Shown: positions 10,476 to 22,107, counted from the first letter of the stretch. The stretch is DNA of 64,000 nt from Podospora bellae-mahoneyi (GCF_035222275.1 NC_085885.1:2418001-2482000); one strand, 5' to 3'. Notes: generated by a model not told the origin, from the sequence alone. Numbers and translations are program-made.

Positions 10476-12928
10476 CTAAGAAGAGTGATCCTCCTGCCCC
10501 CCGTGCCTCTCCTCCCAAAACTCCAACGTCAACGCCGCCAAAAACCCCGGCACGCACCCCCTCTCCCTCACCCAGAATTTGATCAGATCCCCAATCCTCA
10601 CCGCAAACTCGCTTCTCGGCCCACCACCAACCTTCATCGTCCCCTTCTCCCCATCAAAAACAATGCTGTTCTCGTGCTCGTCCGTTTTTGAGGGGTAGTA
10701 AACGCTCTCGACCCTCATCTTCCCCCCAGGGATAAAACTCACCGTCCACCCCAGCGTGCTAAAAACAGCCTCTTTGAACTCTGCCGATTTTGCCGCCCAC
10801 ACCTCCTTCAGTCGACGTGAACTCTTGTGCGCCGAGGCGGTTTCTGCTTTTGCCTCTGCTACCTCCCTTTGGGCAGCGGCGAGTTGCGATGCGGGTATGG
10901 TGGAAAACAGTGTTGGCTGACGTTGTATGTGAGCTACCAGCTCGGCGTTTTCGGCTTTCAACGCTGCCAAGGTGGCTGTCTTGATGGCTTCGTAGTCGGA
11001 TGTTGGGTTAGACCGAAGAGACAAAATTCGGGTCGAGGCCCGTTCTTTTGCCTTGGCTAGCTGTTCAACCGTGACGGCGTGTTCTTTTCGTAAAAGATGT
11101 AGCGTTTGCTGAACGTCGGCAAGCTCAGCCTGGAGTTTCCTGTTTTTCCTGGCCAGCTGCCCCAAATGTTCGGATTCCGCGTCGTCAGAGTCCGATCGGG
11201 GACGCTTGCTCCCAATGACAGGCTGAACCGGGGACACAGCGGCAGATTCGAGAGACGTCAAATCGGCGTGAAGCGTCGCAACCTCGGTCTTGTACCGATC
11301 AACCAGATCCTCCAGCTCCTGTATCCTCTGCGCCTTTTGCTCGTCCACTGTCTCAGGCTGCATGGTGATATCCTCCATGTCAAACGTCCTGAGTTGCGCC
11401 CTAAGGTATTCAACCTCCTTGACGGCAAGGGCGCGCTGCCTGTCCAGACGGGCACGAGCCTTATCGTTCCCCCCACTGGACCCCCCAGGAGCCTTGAGTT
11501 TCTCAATCTGCTCCAGCAGCCCGGCCTTCTCCTCCTCAAGAGACCTAATGATATTATCCCGATCAGCAACCTCAGGCTGGAGAGACCCTATCTTCTCCAG
11601 CAAGCTCGCCGAGTTGAGCCGCTCAGCAACAAGAGCCCTGGCCACCTCTTCAGGCGAGTCAAACTCAGCCTGCCCCTCACCCTCCAAATACGCCGCCCAA
11701 GCCATCCTCTCATCCTCCAACCTCTGCCTCTGCGTCCTCTCCTCCGCCAGCTCCCGCTCAACACCAACCGCAGCCTCCACCTTCCGCTGCAAAGACCTCT
11801 TCTCCTCCTCGACCACCTCCACAGCCTTGTGCACCTGGCGCAAGTGCCTGAGCTCGGTAATCTGCTCCCTATTCTTCGCCTCCAGCGCCCTAATATGCGT
11901 CACCTGATCCGACAGCTCCCTCCTGATGACAGCAATGGTCTCCGCGTCCCCCGTCTGCGCCTTCAGCATCAGCACCTGCGCCTCCAGCTCCCCAATAATC
12001 TCATCCTTCTCCCCCAACGCAGCCTGCACCCTCTCCAGCATCTCCTCCCTCCCCTTATTCCCCTCCTCCAACTCACTCTTCCCCCGCTGACACGCCGCAA
12101 GCTTAGCCCGGAGGTCATTAACCTCCCGCTCCGCCACCCTCGCCGCCTCATCCTTCTCCGCATTCAAATCCTCAAGGTCCTCCCTCAGCACCCTCGCCTC
12201 ATCCACCGCGCTCCTAGCCTTGGCCTCCAGCTCCCGTTTCTGCCTCTCCTGCTCCGCTCTCAGCTCGTCAAGTTCCGCCTGCAACACCTCAACCTGCCGC
12301 TGGGCGCGTCCCTTTTCCGCGTCGGCGGCTTGCTTCGCCTTGAAGTCGTCCTCCGCCCGTCGCTTGGTGTCTCGAATTTCATTCTCCATCTGCAGACGCG
12401 CCAGCTCCTTTTCTTGCTCGTAGTTGCTGATTTGGTATTTTAGCGTGCCGACCTCGGCTTTGAGGTCCTCGATTAGTTTTCGCTGTTCGTCGCTCTCGCA
12501 AGGTTCGTGGTTCTCTTTGCTGCTTTCGCGACTTTCTCTGCTCGTTGCGGGGGAGGGTCCGCTGAGCCGTGACATGGTGCTGGCTCGGGGGTTGGGGGCG
12601 TTTGTTGGTTCGCCCGTGAGGAGGTTGTGGGAGGTTGTGCTGTTGCGAAAGGCGGCGATCTTTTTTGGTTTCTTTTTGTCAGTCTGATTGCTTCTGGCGC
12701 GCGTCGGGCGTCGCGAAAACTTACTCTGGATTGGGAAGAGAGCGTCGGTCTTGAGGCGCCGGCGGCAACGGTGGCGCGGAAGCTGGGGGCGCCGTTGCTG
12801 GAGACGGAGGGACGCCGGGCCGACCCGGGCGGCTCGCCTTTGGGGGTGAAGGACCGCATTAGTTGGGATGTTTTGCTGTTGTTCACCGGTCGCGGTTTGG
12901 GTGTGTTTGGTTCTGGGGGTTCGGGCAT
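10476..12928 (-). CDS. MAD1: Spindle assembly checkpoint protein Mad1
   Basis: Checkpoint scaffold that holds Mad2 at unattached kinetochores, 795 residues, two exons (12928-12725, 12659-10476). A basic, Ser/Pro-rich head (residues 1-about 110) is followed by about 500 residues of nearly continuous coiled coil (ESDEQRKLIEDLKAEVG onward, rich in Glu/Lys/Arg/Leu heptads). The Mad2-interaction motif is RILSLRSNP (612-620), matching the [KR][IV][LV]-x5-P pattern. The Bub1-binding RLK motif is at 684-686 (RRLKEVWAAK). The C-terminal RWD-like domain is recognisable in FKEAVFSTLGWTVSF and in CVPGFLAALTLEFWE near the end. Start MPEPPEPNTPKPR is the first ATG and splices in phase through GTAAGT. Confidence 0.94.
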
Positions 12929-13862
12929 TTTGGAGAGCGATTGTTTGGAAAGGGTTGCTGTGGGGGGTGATTGGCTGCTGGCAAAATAAAGCGGGGCTTG
13001 TCAACAAAGAGGGCTCAGCTGGGATTTCGGATGTGATGGTGGCTTCTGGAGAAGAAGCTGTCGCGGTTGAGATGTTGAGGGTACCTACAGAGTAGGATTT
13101 GGAAGAAAAGTTAAAATTTTGACGGATTGGTCGGGTTTGTTGGCCGAGGCCTTTATGGGAGAGCCCAGCACTCTCGGGGCAGGAGCGGTAACTGCTGTGT
13201 CCAACGTACTTTGCTGTTTGCTTTGCTCCGCTGTCCGCTGTTGTAGCATGTCTCCCAGTATTTCAAGCCGTAGACTACCGATGTCTCTGACATAGGAGTG
13301 CGATAGAATGGAGGTTTTCTCTCTCTCTCTCTCTCATTCAGTGAATGTCCCGAAGACGAGAGCTCTTGTCAGTCTGGCCGCCGTGGTTGTGTACGTCCAG
13401 CTTCGGCATTCAGCAGTCACCGCTCCGTCTGTTACGGCCAGATGTCGGTATGTATACTGAATGCTTAGAGCCCTTTCCAGGTGATATTCCTTCCTCCTCC
13501 TCTACCAAGACAAGCAACACCAGAGATACTTTTGTGATATCAGCTCAGTAAAGAAAAGCTTGGCATGTCGATGGAATGCCCGCCAAGGCTTCGATCTGTG
13601 GGGAGAACAAAGAAAGCGCATGTGCCCCTGCCAATGACGCGGAACCGGGAGGCGTGTGCCCGAGCTATGGCCCGCCCAGGGTCTTTATCGTCCTGGAGCT
13701 CCCAGCTTCAACTTTCCCTTGGTTCCACAACATCCATGGCTTTGGATACGGACACCAGGTGATACTTCCTGCGGCATCCGCTGCTCTTTTTTTAAGAAAA
13801 ACAACATTCCAGAAATATTCAATCTTTTTTATTTTTTTTTTTACTCTGAAATCCAAATACCA
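12929..13862. other. Divergent promoter region (MAD1 / TAM41)
   Basis: About 930 bp between outward-pointing genes. A (CT)n run lies at about 13317-13335 and a T-rich stretch at about 13788-13850, just before the TAM41 start. No gene was recognised. Confidence 0.6.
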
Positions 13863-15506
13863 ATGGCTGCTCCCACCTCCAACCGCCTCCCGTTTCTGCT
13901 GAGGGTGAGTCCCCGTCCCCTCCAGTGGTTGGCCAACGTCATAGCTCACCAAAAGCTTTCTATCTAGGGTCGCTTCCCACTGCGCCCCCGGCCCACCACG
14001 ACCAGACCACTTCCCTTGGGAACTGCGCGACGATACGGAACGAACGTTGAGGATAAGAATGAGCTGGACAAGGAGTCAAGAGAGGGCGCCCAACACGATG
14101 CTGCCGCTGACCAGGCCACCGACACATCAAGGTCCGACACCAAGTCTGCCCAGGCCATCGCAGACGAGGCCTCGAGCAGATCCGACTCGGAGTCTTCGGT
14201 TGTCAGCGACCTCAAGGACTGGGAGACGAATCCAAACTTTAAGATCGAATCCTTTTCCGACCTACCCCACGCCAACTTTGGCGTCAACCAACACATACCG
14301 TTCGACGCCGAGTTCAAGGAAGTCTTGAAGGCTATCCCTTGGGCGTTCCGGGCGCCGATCCGTTATGCATTTGCTTATGGATCCGGAGTGTTTCCACAGT
14401 CGAAATCCAACGGCAAAACGGCAACCCCCGAAGAAGTAAAGGCTATACATCCAAAATGCCCACCAGCGGTAGCAAGACATCAAGATGGCACACCGAAAAT
14501 GATTGACTTTATCTTTGGCGTGTCCCACACGCAACACTGGCACTCTCTCAATATGAAACAACACCGCGATCATTACTCGGGCCTTGCCACGCTCGGGTCG
14601 GGGGCCGTATCTTATGTGCAGGACAGAATGGGTGCTGGTGTCTACTTTAACCCATATGTTGTTGTCAACGGGATTTTGATCAAGTACGGAGTGGTGCTGC
14701 TAAAGACACTGGAGGAAGACCTGACCAACTGGGACACACTGTATCTGGCCGGTCGGTTGCACAAGCCAGTGAAGATTCTGCGCGATGACCCCAAGATTCG
14801 TCTCGCCAACCAGATCAACCTGCTTTCTGCTTTGAGGACGGCCCTGCTGCTGTTGCCGCCAAAGTTCACCGAAGAAGAGCTCTATGCCACCATTGCCGGC
14901 ATCAGCTACCTCGGCGACCCACGAATGGCCCTGCCAACGGAGAACCCAAGCAAGGTCAAGAACATTGTCGGCAACAACATGACCAACTTTAGACGGCTGT
15001 ATCTCCCACTTATCGAGACGCTCCCCAACGTCGAGTTCAACGACCCGGGAACCAGCGCCAAGGACTGGGTGTGGGAGGCTAGCAACCTCAACCTCGCTCA
15101 GGATATGGACCCTGTCAAACGCGGCAACATGGTGCGCCGGCTGCCAAGGTCATTCCGGTCACGTCTCTACTTTCAGTACCAGAGGAAATTCGCCATACCG
15201 CAGCTAGAGTTCAACAAGATGATGGAGGAAAGTAAGAATGAGGACTCGATCTCATTCAAGCGTCGCGAGGGCGGCGGGTTTGAGAGGCGTATTGTGCAGG
15301 ACGACCCCACCGAGCTGCGCAGCTATATTCGGGAGGTGATTAAGCAGACTATCAGCTGGCCGGCCACGACACAATCCTTGAAGGGACCCCTCACCAGCGG
15401 CTGGACGAGGACGTGGCGGTATCTGATGGAGAAGATGGCCAAATACCGCGAGGGAAAGGCCAAGGAGGCTGAGGAAAAGGAGGAGAGCGAGGAGAAGAAG
15501 GCTTGA
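13863..15506 (+). CDS. TAM41: Mitochondrial CDP-diacylglycerol synthase Tam41
   Basis: Makes CDP-diacylglycerol from phosphatidic acid and CTP on the matrix face of the mitochondrial inner membrane, the entry step to cardiolipin. 526 residues, two exons (13863-13904, 13968-15506). The N-terminus MAAPTSNRLPFLLR followed by RFPLRPRPTTTRP is Arg-rich without acids, as expected of a presequence. The nucleotidyltransferase core shows AYGSGVFPQ and, about 45 residues on, KMIDFIFGVSHTQHWH with DFIFG as the metal-binding part. HRDHYSGLATLGSG, NPYVVVNG and LKTLEEDLTNWDTLYLAGR are further family blocks. A Glu/Lys-rich C-terminal tail (EKMAKYREGKAKEAEEKEE) is extra compared with yeast. The first exon codes for only 14 residues. 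Confidence 0.93.
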
Positions 15507-16249
15507 TGTACTTTTATGATGACAATAATGAGCGTTGTTTTTGGGCTACATTGGCTGGAAGCGGTGGTTCGGGTTGTGCTGTGTCATGATACACGGGCCT
15601 CGTGTTTTTTTTAAGTGTACATATCACCATGCATGACTGTAGAATAGAGGTTGGCGTTTTGTTACTATGAGCGATTGAGAGGGATGGGTCATGAATAGAA
15701 TGAATATACTTGGCATCTTTTTTCTATTCTAGGCATACGTATGTGTGGCTTTGATGAGGGGATGTGGTTATAATGCCGCGCGTGCTAAACAATGGGAATT
15801 TGGCTGGGCATTTGTTGAGCATATGTTGTGGCACGGTTAACACGGGAAGTAAGGCTAAAGGTTTTGGTGTGGCGGTGGTTGGTGGGTGGCGAGTGGTTGG
15901 AGCGAGGTCAGCGGGTGCTGGTCGGGTGTATTCTGGGCAGAACGAACTATGACGTAGGTTTGCCTGACTTACACGCAAAGCTACCGTTTGTGTCGATCGG
16001 TCAGGCCGGATTGAGACGTCATTGAGGGATGGTTGGGACCATGGGGGGGATTATAAGGGTCTTTTTTTGGTGCGGTTTTGAATTTGTTCTTAGCGACAGA
16101 CTTTTTGAATCAAGCATCACCTTGTCACATACAGAACTATCACGAGTCGAGCAAGTTTGATATCTACCACAAGCAACAACACAGTTTGATTACATACCTA
16201 CAACATACCTACCTACTACCCAACAAGAGAGACCACGACCAGCTGCAAG
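15507..16249. other. Intergenic region TAM41 to Pmp3-like gene
   Basis: About 740 bp. AT-rich 3' sequence of TAM41 to about 15730, then the promoter of the next gene. Two ACCTACCTAC-type elements lie just before the next start. No gene was seen. Confidence 0.6.
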
Positions 16250-16783
16250 ATGGAGAAATCACCGGCCTACAACTACAACTACAACAACAACAACAACAAC
16301 AACGGGGGCATGGGAATGGACACGGGCATCACTGGCGGCACATCCTCCTCCTCTGCCAATCCTATGCAACAACCTGCGTACACCGACAACACCAAACCCC
16401 ACACCAACGACTACTACGCCGCCCCTCCTGCCTCGTCTTCCGCAGGCGTAGGCGCAGGAGCAACACCAACAACCCACCCCGTGGGTATGGACCACACAAA
16501 CCGCGACTCGATGGCATCCACCGCCGTACCCCCAGCTACCACCAGCATGAGTTCATCAAGTTTCACAGGAAGTGACGTCATCCTCCTCATCATGGCCATC
16601 TTCCTCCCCCCGGTGGCGGTCTTCTTGAAGAGGGGATGTGACGCGCATTTTTTTATCAACATCCTGCTCACGATCTTGGCGTGGTTGCCGGGCATGATTC
16701 ATGCTTTTTATGTTGTAGTGAGGTACCCTGGTGATTTGGGGGATCGGAGGGCGAGGAAGGGGGAGGGGAAGAGGAGTATTTGA
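16250..16783 (+). CDS. Pmp3/UPF0057-type membrane proteolipid with long N-terminal extension
   Basis: Small membrane protein, 177 residues, single exon. The last about 65 residues are the Pmp3 (UPF0057, stress-induced hydrophobic peptide) domain: VILLIMAIFLPPVAVFL, then KRGCDAHFFINILLTILAWLP, giving two membrane helices joined by the family's KRGC loop, then GMIHAFYVVVRYP. Pmp3 proteins influence plasma-membrane potential and cation tolerance. Classical members are only 50-60 residues long; this one carries about 108 extra residues at the N-terminus, made of an Asn/Tyr repeat (YNYNYNNNNNNN) and Ser/Thr/Pro-rich sequence, and a short basic tail (RRARKGEGKR). Start is the first ATG after an ACCTACCTAC leader. 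Confidence 0.88.
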   Translation: MEKSPAYNYNYNNNNNNNGGMGMDTGITGGTSSSSANPMQQPAYTDNTKPHTNDYYAAPPASSSAGVGAGATPTTHPVGMDHTNRDSMASTAVPPATTSMSSSSFTGSDVILLIMAIFLPPVAVFLKRGCDAHFFINILLTILAWLPGMIHAFYVVVRYPGDLGDRRARKGEGKRSI

Positions 16784-17373
16784 GAGTGAAGGATTTGGAA
16801 TGGGGCAATGAATGGGACAATGGTAGAGCTTGGGGGATAGGAAGGGAGGGAGGAAATATGATACCAATTTGAGTAGCTGTTTTGATTTTTGTTATTGCGT
16901 CTTCAGGTGTGTAATGGAGTGTTGAATTTGGCAACCGTGAACTCTGAGAATGGCACCCGCAGGTTGTGGACCACGTCCTCACGCTGAACTTGCACAAACT
17001 GCCCAGCCCGTATCATTCCGCACCTTCTTGCCCAAAACAAAACCATCCGTAAATGCCACCGCGAAATTACAATCTTCCGGAGCATTCCCTGCGGCATTTT
17101 GGCAAATGGTCTTTGAATACTGCAATAGAAACACAACGTGTGGAGTCTTTGTTTCCTTATATTGTTTCCTGCCAGAAACCAAACCAATGCTCATCATCAT
17201 GTCTATAGCTATTTAATTCAGTCATGCAATGCATACAAACTTCACCAGGCAAACGCTTCAACATGCACCTGGACAAAACCACAGCCATTTATCCCACGCT
17301 CCATGATTATCTACTGAAACCAAATACTCACATGCAAAAATATGTTCCCCTCAACCACTAGCCCCAAAACCCT
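16784..17373. other. Convergent 3' region
   Basis: About 590 bp between convergent stop codons, AT-rich after 17200. No gene was recognised. Confidence 0.6.
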
Positions 17374-19484
17374 TCAAGAAAACCCATTCAAAACCGTCGT
17401 ATGAATAATAGCCTCCACATACATCCTATTCCTCAGCGTGCACCCCGCCCCAGCCTTGACCTTGAACATCCCATGCGGCCCCATCACAAACTCAGGCTCC
17501 TCCCCAATCTTGACCCTCAACTTCCCCGAAGCAAGTGACACCAGCCTGATCTGGTTCTCCTCCCCCTCGATCTTGAAAGTCTGATGGCTCCTGATAACAT
17601 CCACCCGGAAAGCCCCATCCTCGCACACCTCCACAGCATGCGTGCTCGAAAGAAAAGACTTGGAAAAGGCAATGCTATCGGATTTGGGGTCCATCTCCCT
17701 GATCCGCCCCGGCGCAACCTCCCAGTCTTCTATTTCCAAAACTTGCTCCGCGATGACGAAGCCCGTGGTTTGGACACCGTTGGATGATGGTATCCCTTCC
17801 AAAATGCGGCTTTTGGGTTCCCCCCCCTGGTGTTTTACGATGGGTGGTGGTGGGGCTGGTTCTTCTGGGATAGACTCGTCAGGTTCTGCTGGAGCTGGAG
17901 GCGGCGCCTGTGGGTACAAATGTCCCGACTCAGAAGTCCGCGCCCTCAGCTTGTACCGAGTGGAAACACCCTCATGTTCTTCCTCAACCCCCTCCATGGC
18001 AGCGTTGCGCGCAATATCCGCCGGCTGTTCAGCTTGCGAGACCTGAGGGACCTGTGGAACAACCTGCTGAGCCTGGGCTGTAGCCTGCGCAGCTTGTGGA
18101 GACTTTCGACGCCGTGGCACGGGCCTTTGATGCACATCCGACCATCTCAGTGTGTGCATACGATATAGTTGTTGTTGTTCCTTCCTCATAACCCCGGGCG
18201 TCTTAACCCCCGGGAGCCAAACATTCATATGAACCTGGTTGGTTCCCGGTATTCTTCTAAGTGGCCTTGCTGCCATCACATTGGCCATTGGTTCCGCCGG
18301 GCTCTGCTGTTCCGTTGCCCTCTGCTGCTCCGCCGCCATCCGACCGGCGTCCTCTTCTGCCACCGCCCCCTGACTAGTTTTCTCTTCCGCCTCCATATGA
18401 TCCCAAATGCTTTTTGGCGGCCAACTCCGATTAGCCAGTGCTTCATCGCCCACGGGCACATCGGCAGCAGCAGTAGCAGGCAACATATGATGCCGCAAGA
18501 CCCACCAGTTCGCCGCCCACTCAACCGACCCATCGGGCCGCGTTTTGGCGACAACAACCGAGGGGCGCGGGTGAAGGATATTGCCGCTTGGGCCAATGTT
18601 GCCTCGCTTGGGGGCATATGCACCAACGAGATCAAAGCTCCCATCTCCGTTGTCTTTGAGATAACTTGCATAATGGGAGCGCTAGGAAAGACATCAGAAA
18701 GGTTCGCAGACAATGACTTCTCCAGCCAGGAGACGTACCGAGAAATGAAAACCCAGATCCTTCACCTTTATACACTTTGTCTCGCAGCTTCTGATTGGAC
18801 ACGGGAACGGTCTCGGTCCCGAACGCTCAGTATATCCAGCAGCAATCATGACTCCGCATTGCGATCTAGGGTCTCCGTTGTCATCTGCGACTCGTGAGTT
18901 TGTTTTGTCTCCAACACATTCATCAAATGCACACGTACCATCCCAGTCCGTGTACCTTCTTCCCGGTGAAGCAAACTCGAAGCCGTCAGAAGATGAAACG
19001 GTCGGAGAAGTCTGGGTGGTGTTTGCGGTTAGCGAACCGACAGCTTGCTCCGACACATTCGACATGCTGATGTCTGCATCGTCCCATCCTGGATCCTGGT
19101 AGTCCTGTTGGGCCCCTTGCCCGCTGCGAAGTATCCTGCCTACCCTCTCCCTTCCCCGGTCCTTCAGAGTGCAATACGTCTGGTTAGGATGGTAAAAGCA
19201 GTTCGCACAGCCTGATCACCTTGCTAACAATATCATCAGGAGGTCGAGGTGAAATCATGATGCATGACTGAAATAGGCCGTTGCCACTTGCGCCTCGGCC
19301 ACACAACTTGGGGGCAGGCTCTCCTGTCACTTGCAGGATTAGGGCAGTGATGTCTCGCGGGTTGGTATCAGAGAAGGGGTTGGTCCTGATCCGCATGTGG
19401 TTCCAGTCGAAATCTGGTAGTTGAGGAAGAGAAAGCAAGGTCCTGACATGCCCCTTGCTAGGAGGCTCCCGACCTTTGCAATGC
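17374..19484 (-). CDS. Fungal DUF3716-like / C2H2-finger / cupin-like protein, 5' end unresolved, apparent frameshift
   Basis: Three recognisable parts in order. (1) From an acceptor at 19485: a segment with MRIRTNPFSDTNPRD and LCGRGASGNGLFQSC, then CANCFYHPNQTYC. This cysteine pattern resembles DUF3716 of fungal proteins. FQSC and CANC lie in different frames about 20 codons apart with no room for an intron, so a one-base frameshift near 19212 is likely. (2) 19211-18739: CPIRSC-x10-GFHFSRSH, a C-x4-C-x12-H-x4-H finger split by a 57-bp intron (18738-18682), followed by YLKDNGDGSFDLVGAYAPK. (3) 18681-17374, 436 open codons: Pro/Gln-rich linker, then a C-terminal part (IEDWEVAPGRI, IRLVSLASGKLRVKIG, GPHGMFKVKAGAGCTLRNR) resembling the cupin fold of CENP-C/Mif2. 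Function unknown. The 5' end could not be placed. Either the gene is decaying or the sequence has an error. Confidence 0.5.
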
Positions 19485-19602
19485 CTAAAGTAAAGGCTGG
19501 AGGGCTTTCCAGAGGGCTTTGGGGTCGCCGGGGGGTAGGAGAATTAAACTGAGCTGCTGAGCTTACTTTAGCAAGACTGGTCATAGGACTCTGGGCACCA
19601 CT

Positions 19603-20541
19603 TTATTCGCTTCCAGCTCCCGATGGGGGCTGGCTGTTGTCGACATCGTATCGTCCGTGTCCTTGTTCCGGTAGCGAGGGAGCGACCATGAAAGGTTCAG
19701 ACGGGTCCAGAGCTCCTACCGAGACCACAATGCCCGGTTTCGGTTTGGCACCCGAAGCTTGACCTTCACCATCCCGGAGTTTGGCATAATGTCCTCGTAC
19801 CGAGAGAGTTCCGTCCATATTGTCGTGCAACAGGGAACCTCGATGTTGACGCTGTGGCAGAGTGTGAGCAATCATGGGTGGAAAAAATACAATTGAAGGC
19901 AAGGCATACGACGAAATGTCCACCTAGCTGCTTTATGGCAGAAGAAAGCTTCCGACACGATCGAACAGGGCAGATTCTAAAACATTAGTACATACGACCT
20001 CAGAAGTAGAAATCCCGAAACCTACCAGGGAAAGCCAGGACGAGCCGAGGACCACTCATATCCATCTGGTATAGTGGTACCGTACATAGACTCATTATTC
20101 CAACGCAAATAGGGTCGTCTGGATGGAGTGAGGTCTAGGGCGTGCGGTTCGACCTTTGCTACTTCGGCGGCCTCGGCCTGAACCTGGCTGTTTACGGGGT
20201 TTGTGACGACAGAGACATAGGTCGGCAGAGGGACGGGTGATATAACTGTGGGTTGAAAGTTGCCCGTTTGCGACTTTTTGTGCTGGCCATGGCTTTGGTC
20301 ATTGGCTCCCGAAGTGCGTCGTCGTTTCAAAGCTTCAGAGATGGCTTTTCTCCTTTCAACATCGGTAGTATACTTTGTACCTTTGAGACCGGCATCTCTC
20401 TGTGCAGTTGGGGCAAATTGGACTGCCGGGCTATGGGTTGCGGTTCGGGGGGGCAAAATGTCACTGATGATTGGGGGAGACTCCCGAGCCCGAGTCGGCG
20501 GGCGGCGGCAGGGTGGGATTTTCCTTGCGGGGGGTGGTCAT
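19603..20541 (-). pseudogene. Paralogous C2H2-finger gene, apparently broken
   Basis: A second copy of the finger module seen in the downstream gene. The open exon 20026 and upstream reads THSPAVQFAPTAQRD, ERRKAISEALKRRR and MYGTTIPDGYEWSSARPGF. Exon 19976-19910 reads ICPVRSC-x10-GGHFV and exon 19851-19603 continues RQHRGSLLHDNMDGTLSVRG, ending at TAA. The finger is C-x4-C-x12-H-x4-H and the intron sits exactly where it does in the neighbour (after HF[SV], phase 0). Two defects are visible: the junction of exons 1 and 2 gives TG|A, a stop where Trp would be expected, and no in-frame ATG exists upstream. The nearest ATG (20541, MTTPRKENPT) is in another frame. Probably a decayed tandem duplicate; sequence errors are the alternative. 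Confidence 0.5.
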
Positions 20542-22107
20542 ACCCGTGGACGCACTCTTGTCGCGACCTCCGAAAATCCAGCTTTCTATTGAGCCATTCA
20601 CAGCAAGGTCCTGAAATGTCCGCGGCATTTGAGCTGTCATAGTATTCGAGGGCTCTTTCCAGGCCGCCTTACCAAGGCAATGCCCGCCTACACACCGTGG
20701 AAGGAACTCCGCCTTGCTGCTGGCTACGTCGACGGAGATTCGAGAGCTGATAAAGCTGCGGTAAGCCACTACGCAGATCCTGAATGGGCGTTTGCGTCGC
20801 AACTGTAGCAATTAAAGCCTGAAAACAAGCATCAGGCTGGAAAGCGTAAGTAGGTACCAGGTAGGTAAGAATTAGGTCAGCTGAGGTTTGAGGGCTTGTT
20901 GGTCGCCTGAAATGAGGTTTGAAGGATGGAAGAGTGGTCTTCTGTCCGGCAAAGGGCTTCTAACAAAAAAGGTAAGTTTTGGTTAGGCTTTAGGCACTGT
21001 TTTGTGTCTGGGCTTAAGTGGCCTGTGCGTGCTTAGCGCCTTAGCCTAAAGTAGCTTAAAAGAGAAATATCTCTTTCCTTTACTAAGCTAAATCCTTCAA
21101 CTCAGTAGCAGGTTTTACTTACGTTTACGCTCATGTAACGAACTCTGATCCAGAACCTCCGAAAGGGATACATAGACCCGTGGATCACCTGGATCACCTT
21201 TCTTTCCTGTAGCTCACTATGCTCATTGTGATCCTGTCGCTCGCTTACCGGGATCTCCGTGAGCTCGTCGCTTTACTTCCAATTGGTCAGTAATGATTGG
21301 CCAGTGGCATCGCGCGCCCCGTGCGTTAGCTCTTCATCCACAATTGTACAGCTCATAATTCTTCTTAAGTACTACCTTACTTACAGCAGGCCAAACAGGC
21401 AGAGCCCACGAGGCTTTACGTAGGTAGTAGGCCAGACTACTCCTGTCGCTTATCGGCTCCAAGCACCTGCAGGGGCAAGTGCCCCAGACCCGCACCAATT
21501 GCCGGGCCTTTCCATTCTGTGTCTTTTTAACTTCTCCAACCCGAGACAAATCACCCGACTACATGGCAAAGAATTCTCAAGACTACTATCAGCTGTTTGT
21601 CTCTACTCCCTTTCGTCTGACGAGAGCACTGCAGCTACCATGGAGTTCGCACAGAGCGCCACGCAGCAAACGGAGTCCTTGGCCATCCATCATGAGCATA
21701 GCTTCCAACTACCTACCCAGCATTCCCGCTCACCGACGCCGAGAACACGGAGCGCTGATCAAAACCGGTACGGCCATCTCTCGCCGAGGCCAAGGCGGCT
21801 CCAGTGGGCTTTTCCGAGAATTGGGTTGTCCCGGGTTCTTGGGTTGCATGCGGAGACGTGAAACACTTATTTACAGGCCGTTATTGTTAATAAACCCGTG
21901 CTGGGATCTTTGATTTCCGCCAACGATGTTGCCGCGGAATAATTGCCTCCGCTTTGGCGAACATATTAGTGACACCTTTCGCTCGAGGTAGCGGAGGCGC
22001 CTTGGAGGGCTGAGGTAGGGAAATATATGAAGTCAGGTACTTACCACATCTCTAGTCGGTAGTACTCCCCCAGGATTCCCTTCCCGGCAAGCAGTCTCAT
22101 ATCAACC
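20542..22107. other. Long intergenic region with AT-rich patch
   Basis: About 1.6 kb. GTAGGTACC/AGGTAGGT-type short motifs occur at about 20848-20868. A TA-rich patch (about 20980-21120, dense in CTTA/TAAG) stands out from its GC-rich surroundings. An ATG at 21640 opens a 43-codon frame (MEFAQSATQQTES) ending at a possible donor at about 21768, but I could not extend it into a convincing gene. The last 100 bp is the promoter of the beta-helix gene. Confidence 0.5.

Noticed and set aside
11106-12443. 445-codon plus-strand frame over MAD1
   Set aside because: It is the exact antisense of the Mad1 coiled coil; the real protein has family motifs and the antisense frame is Leu/Pro/Arg-rich with no start context.
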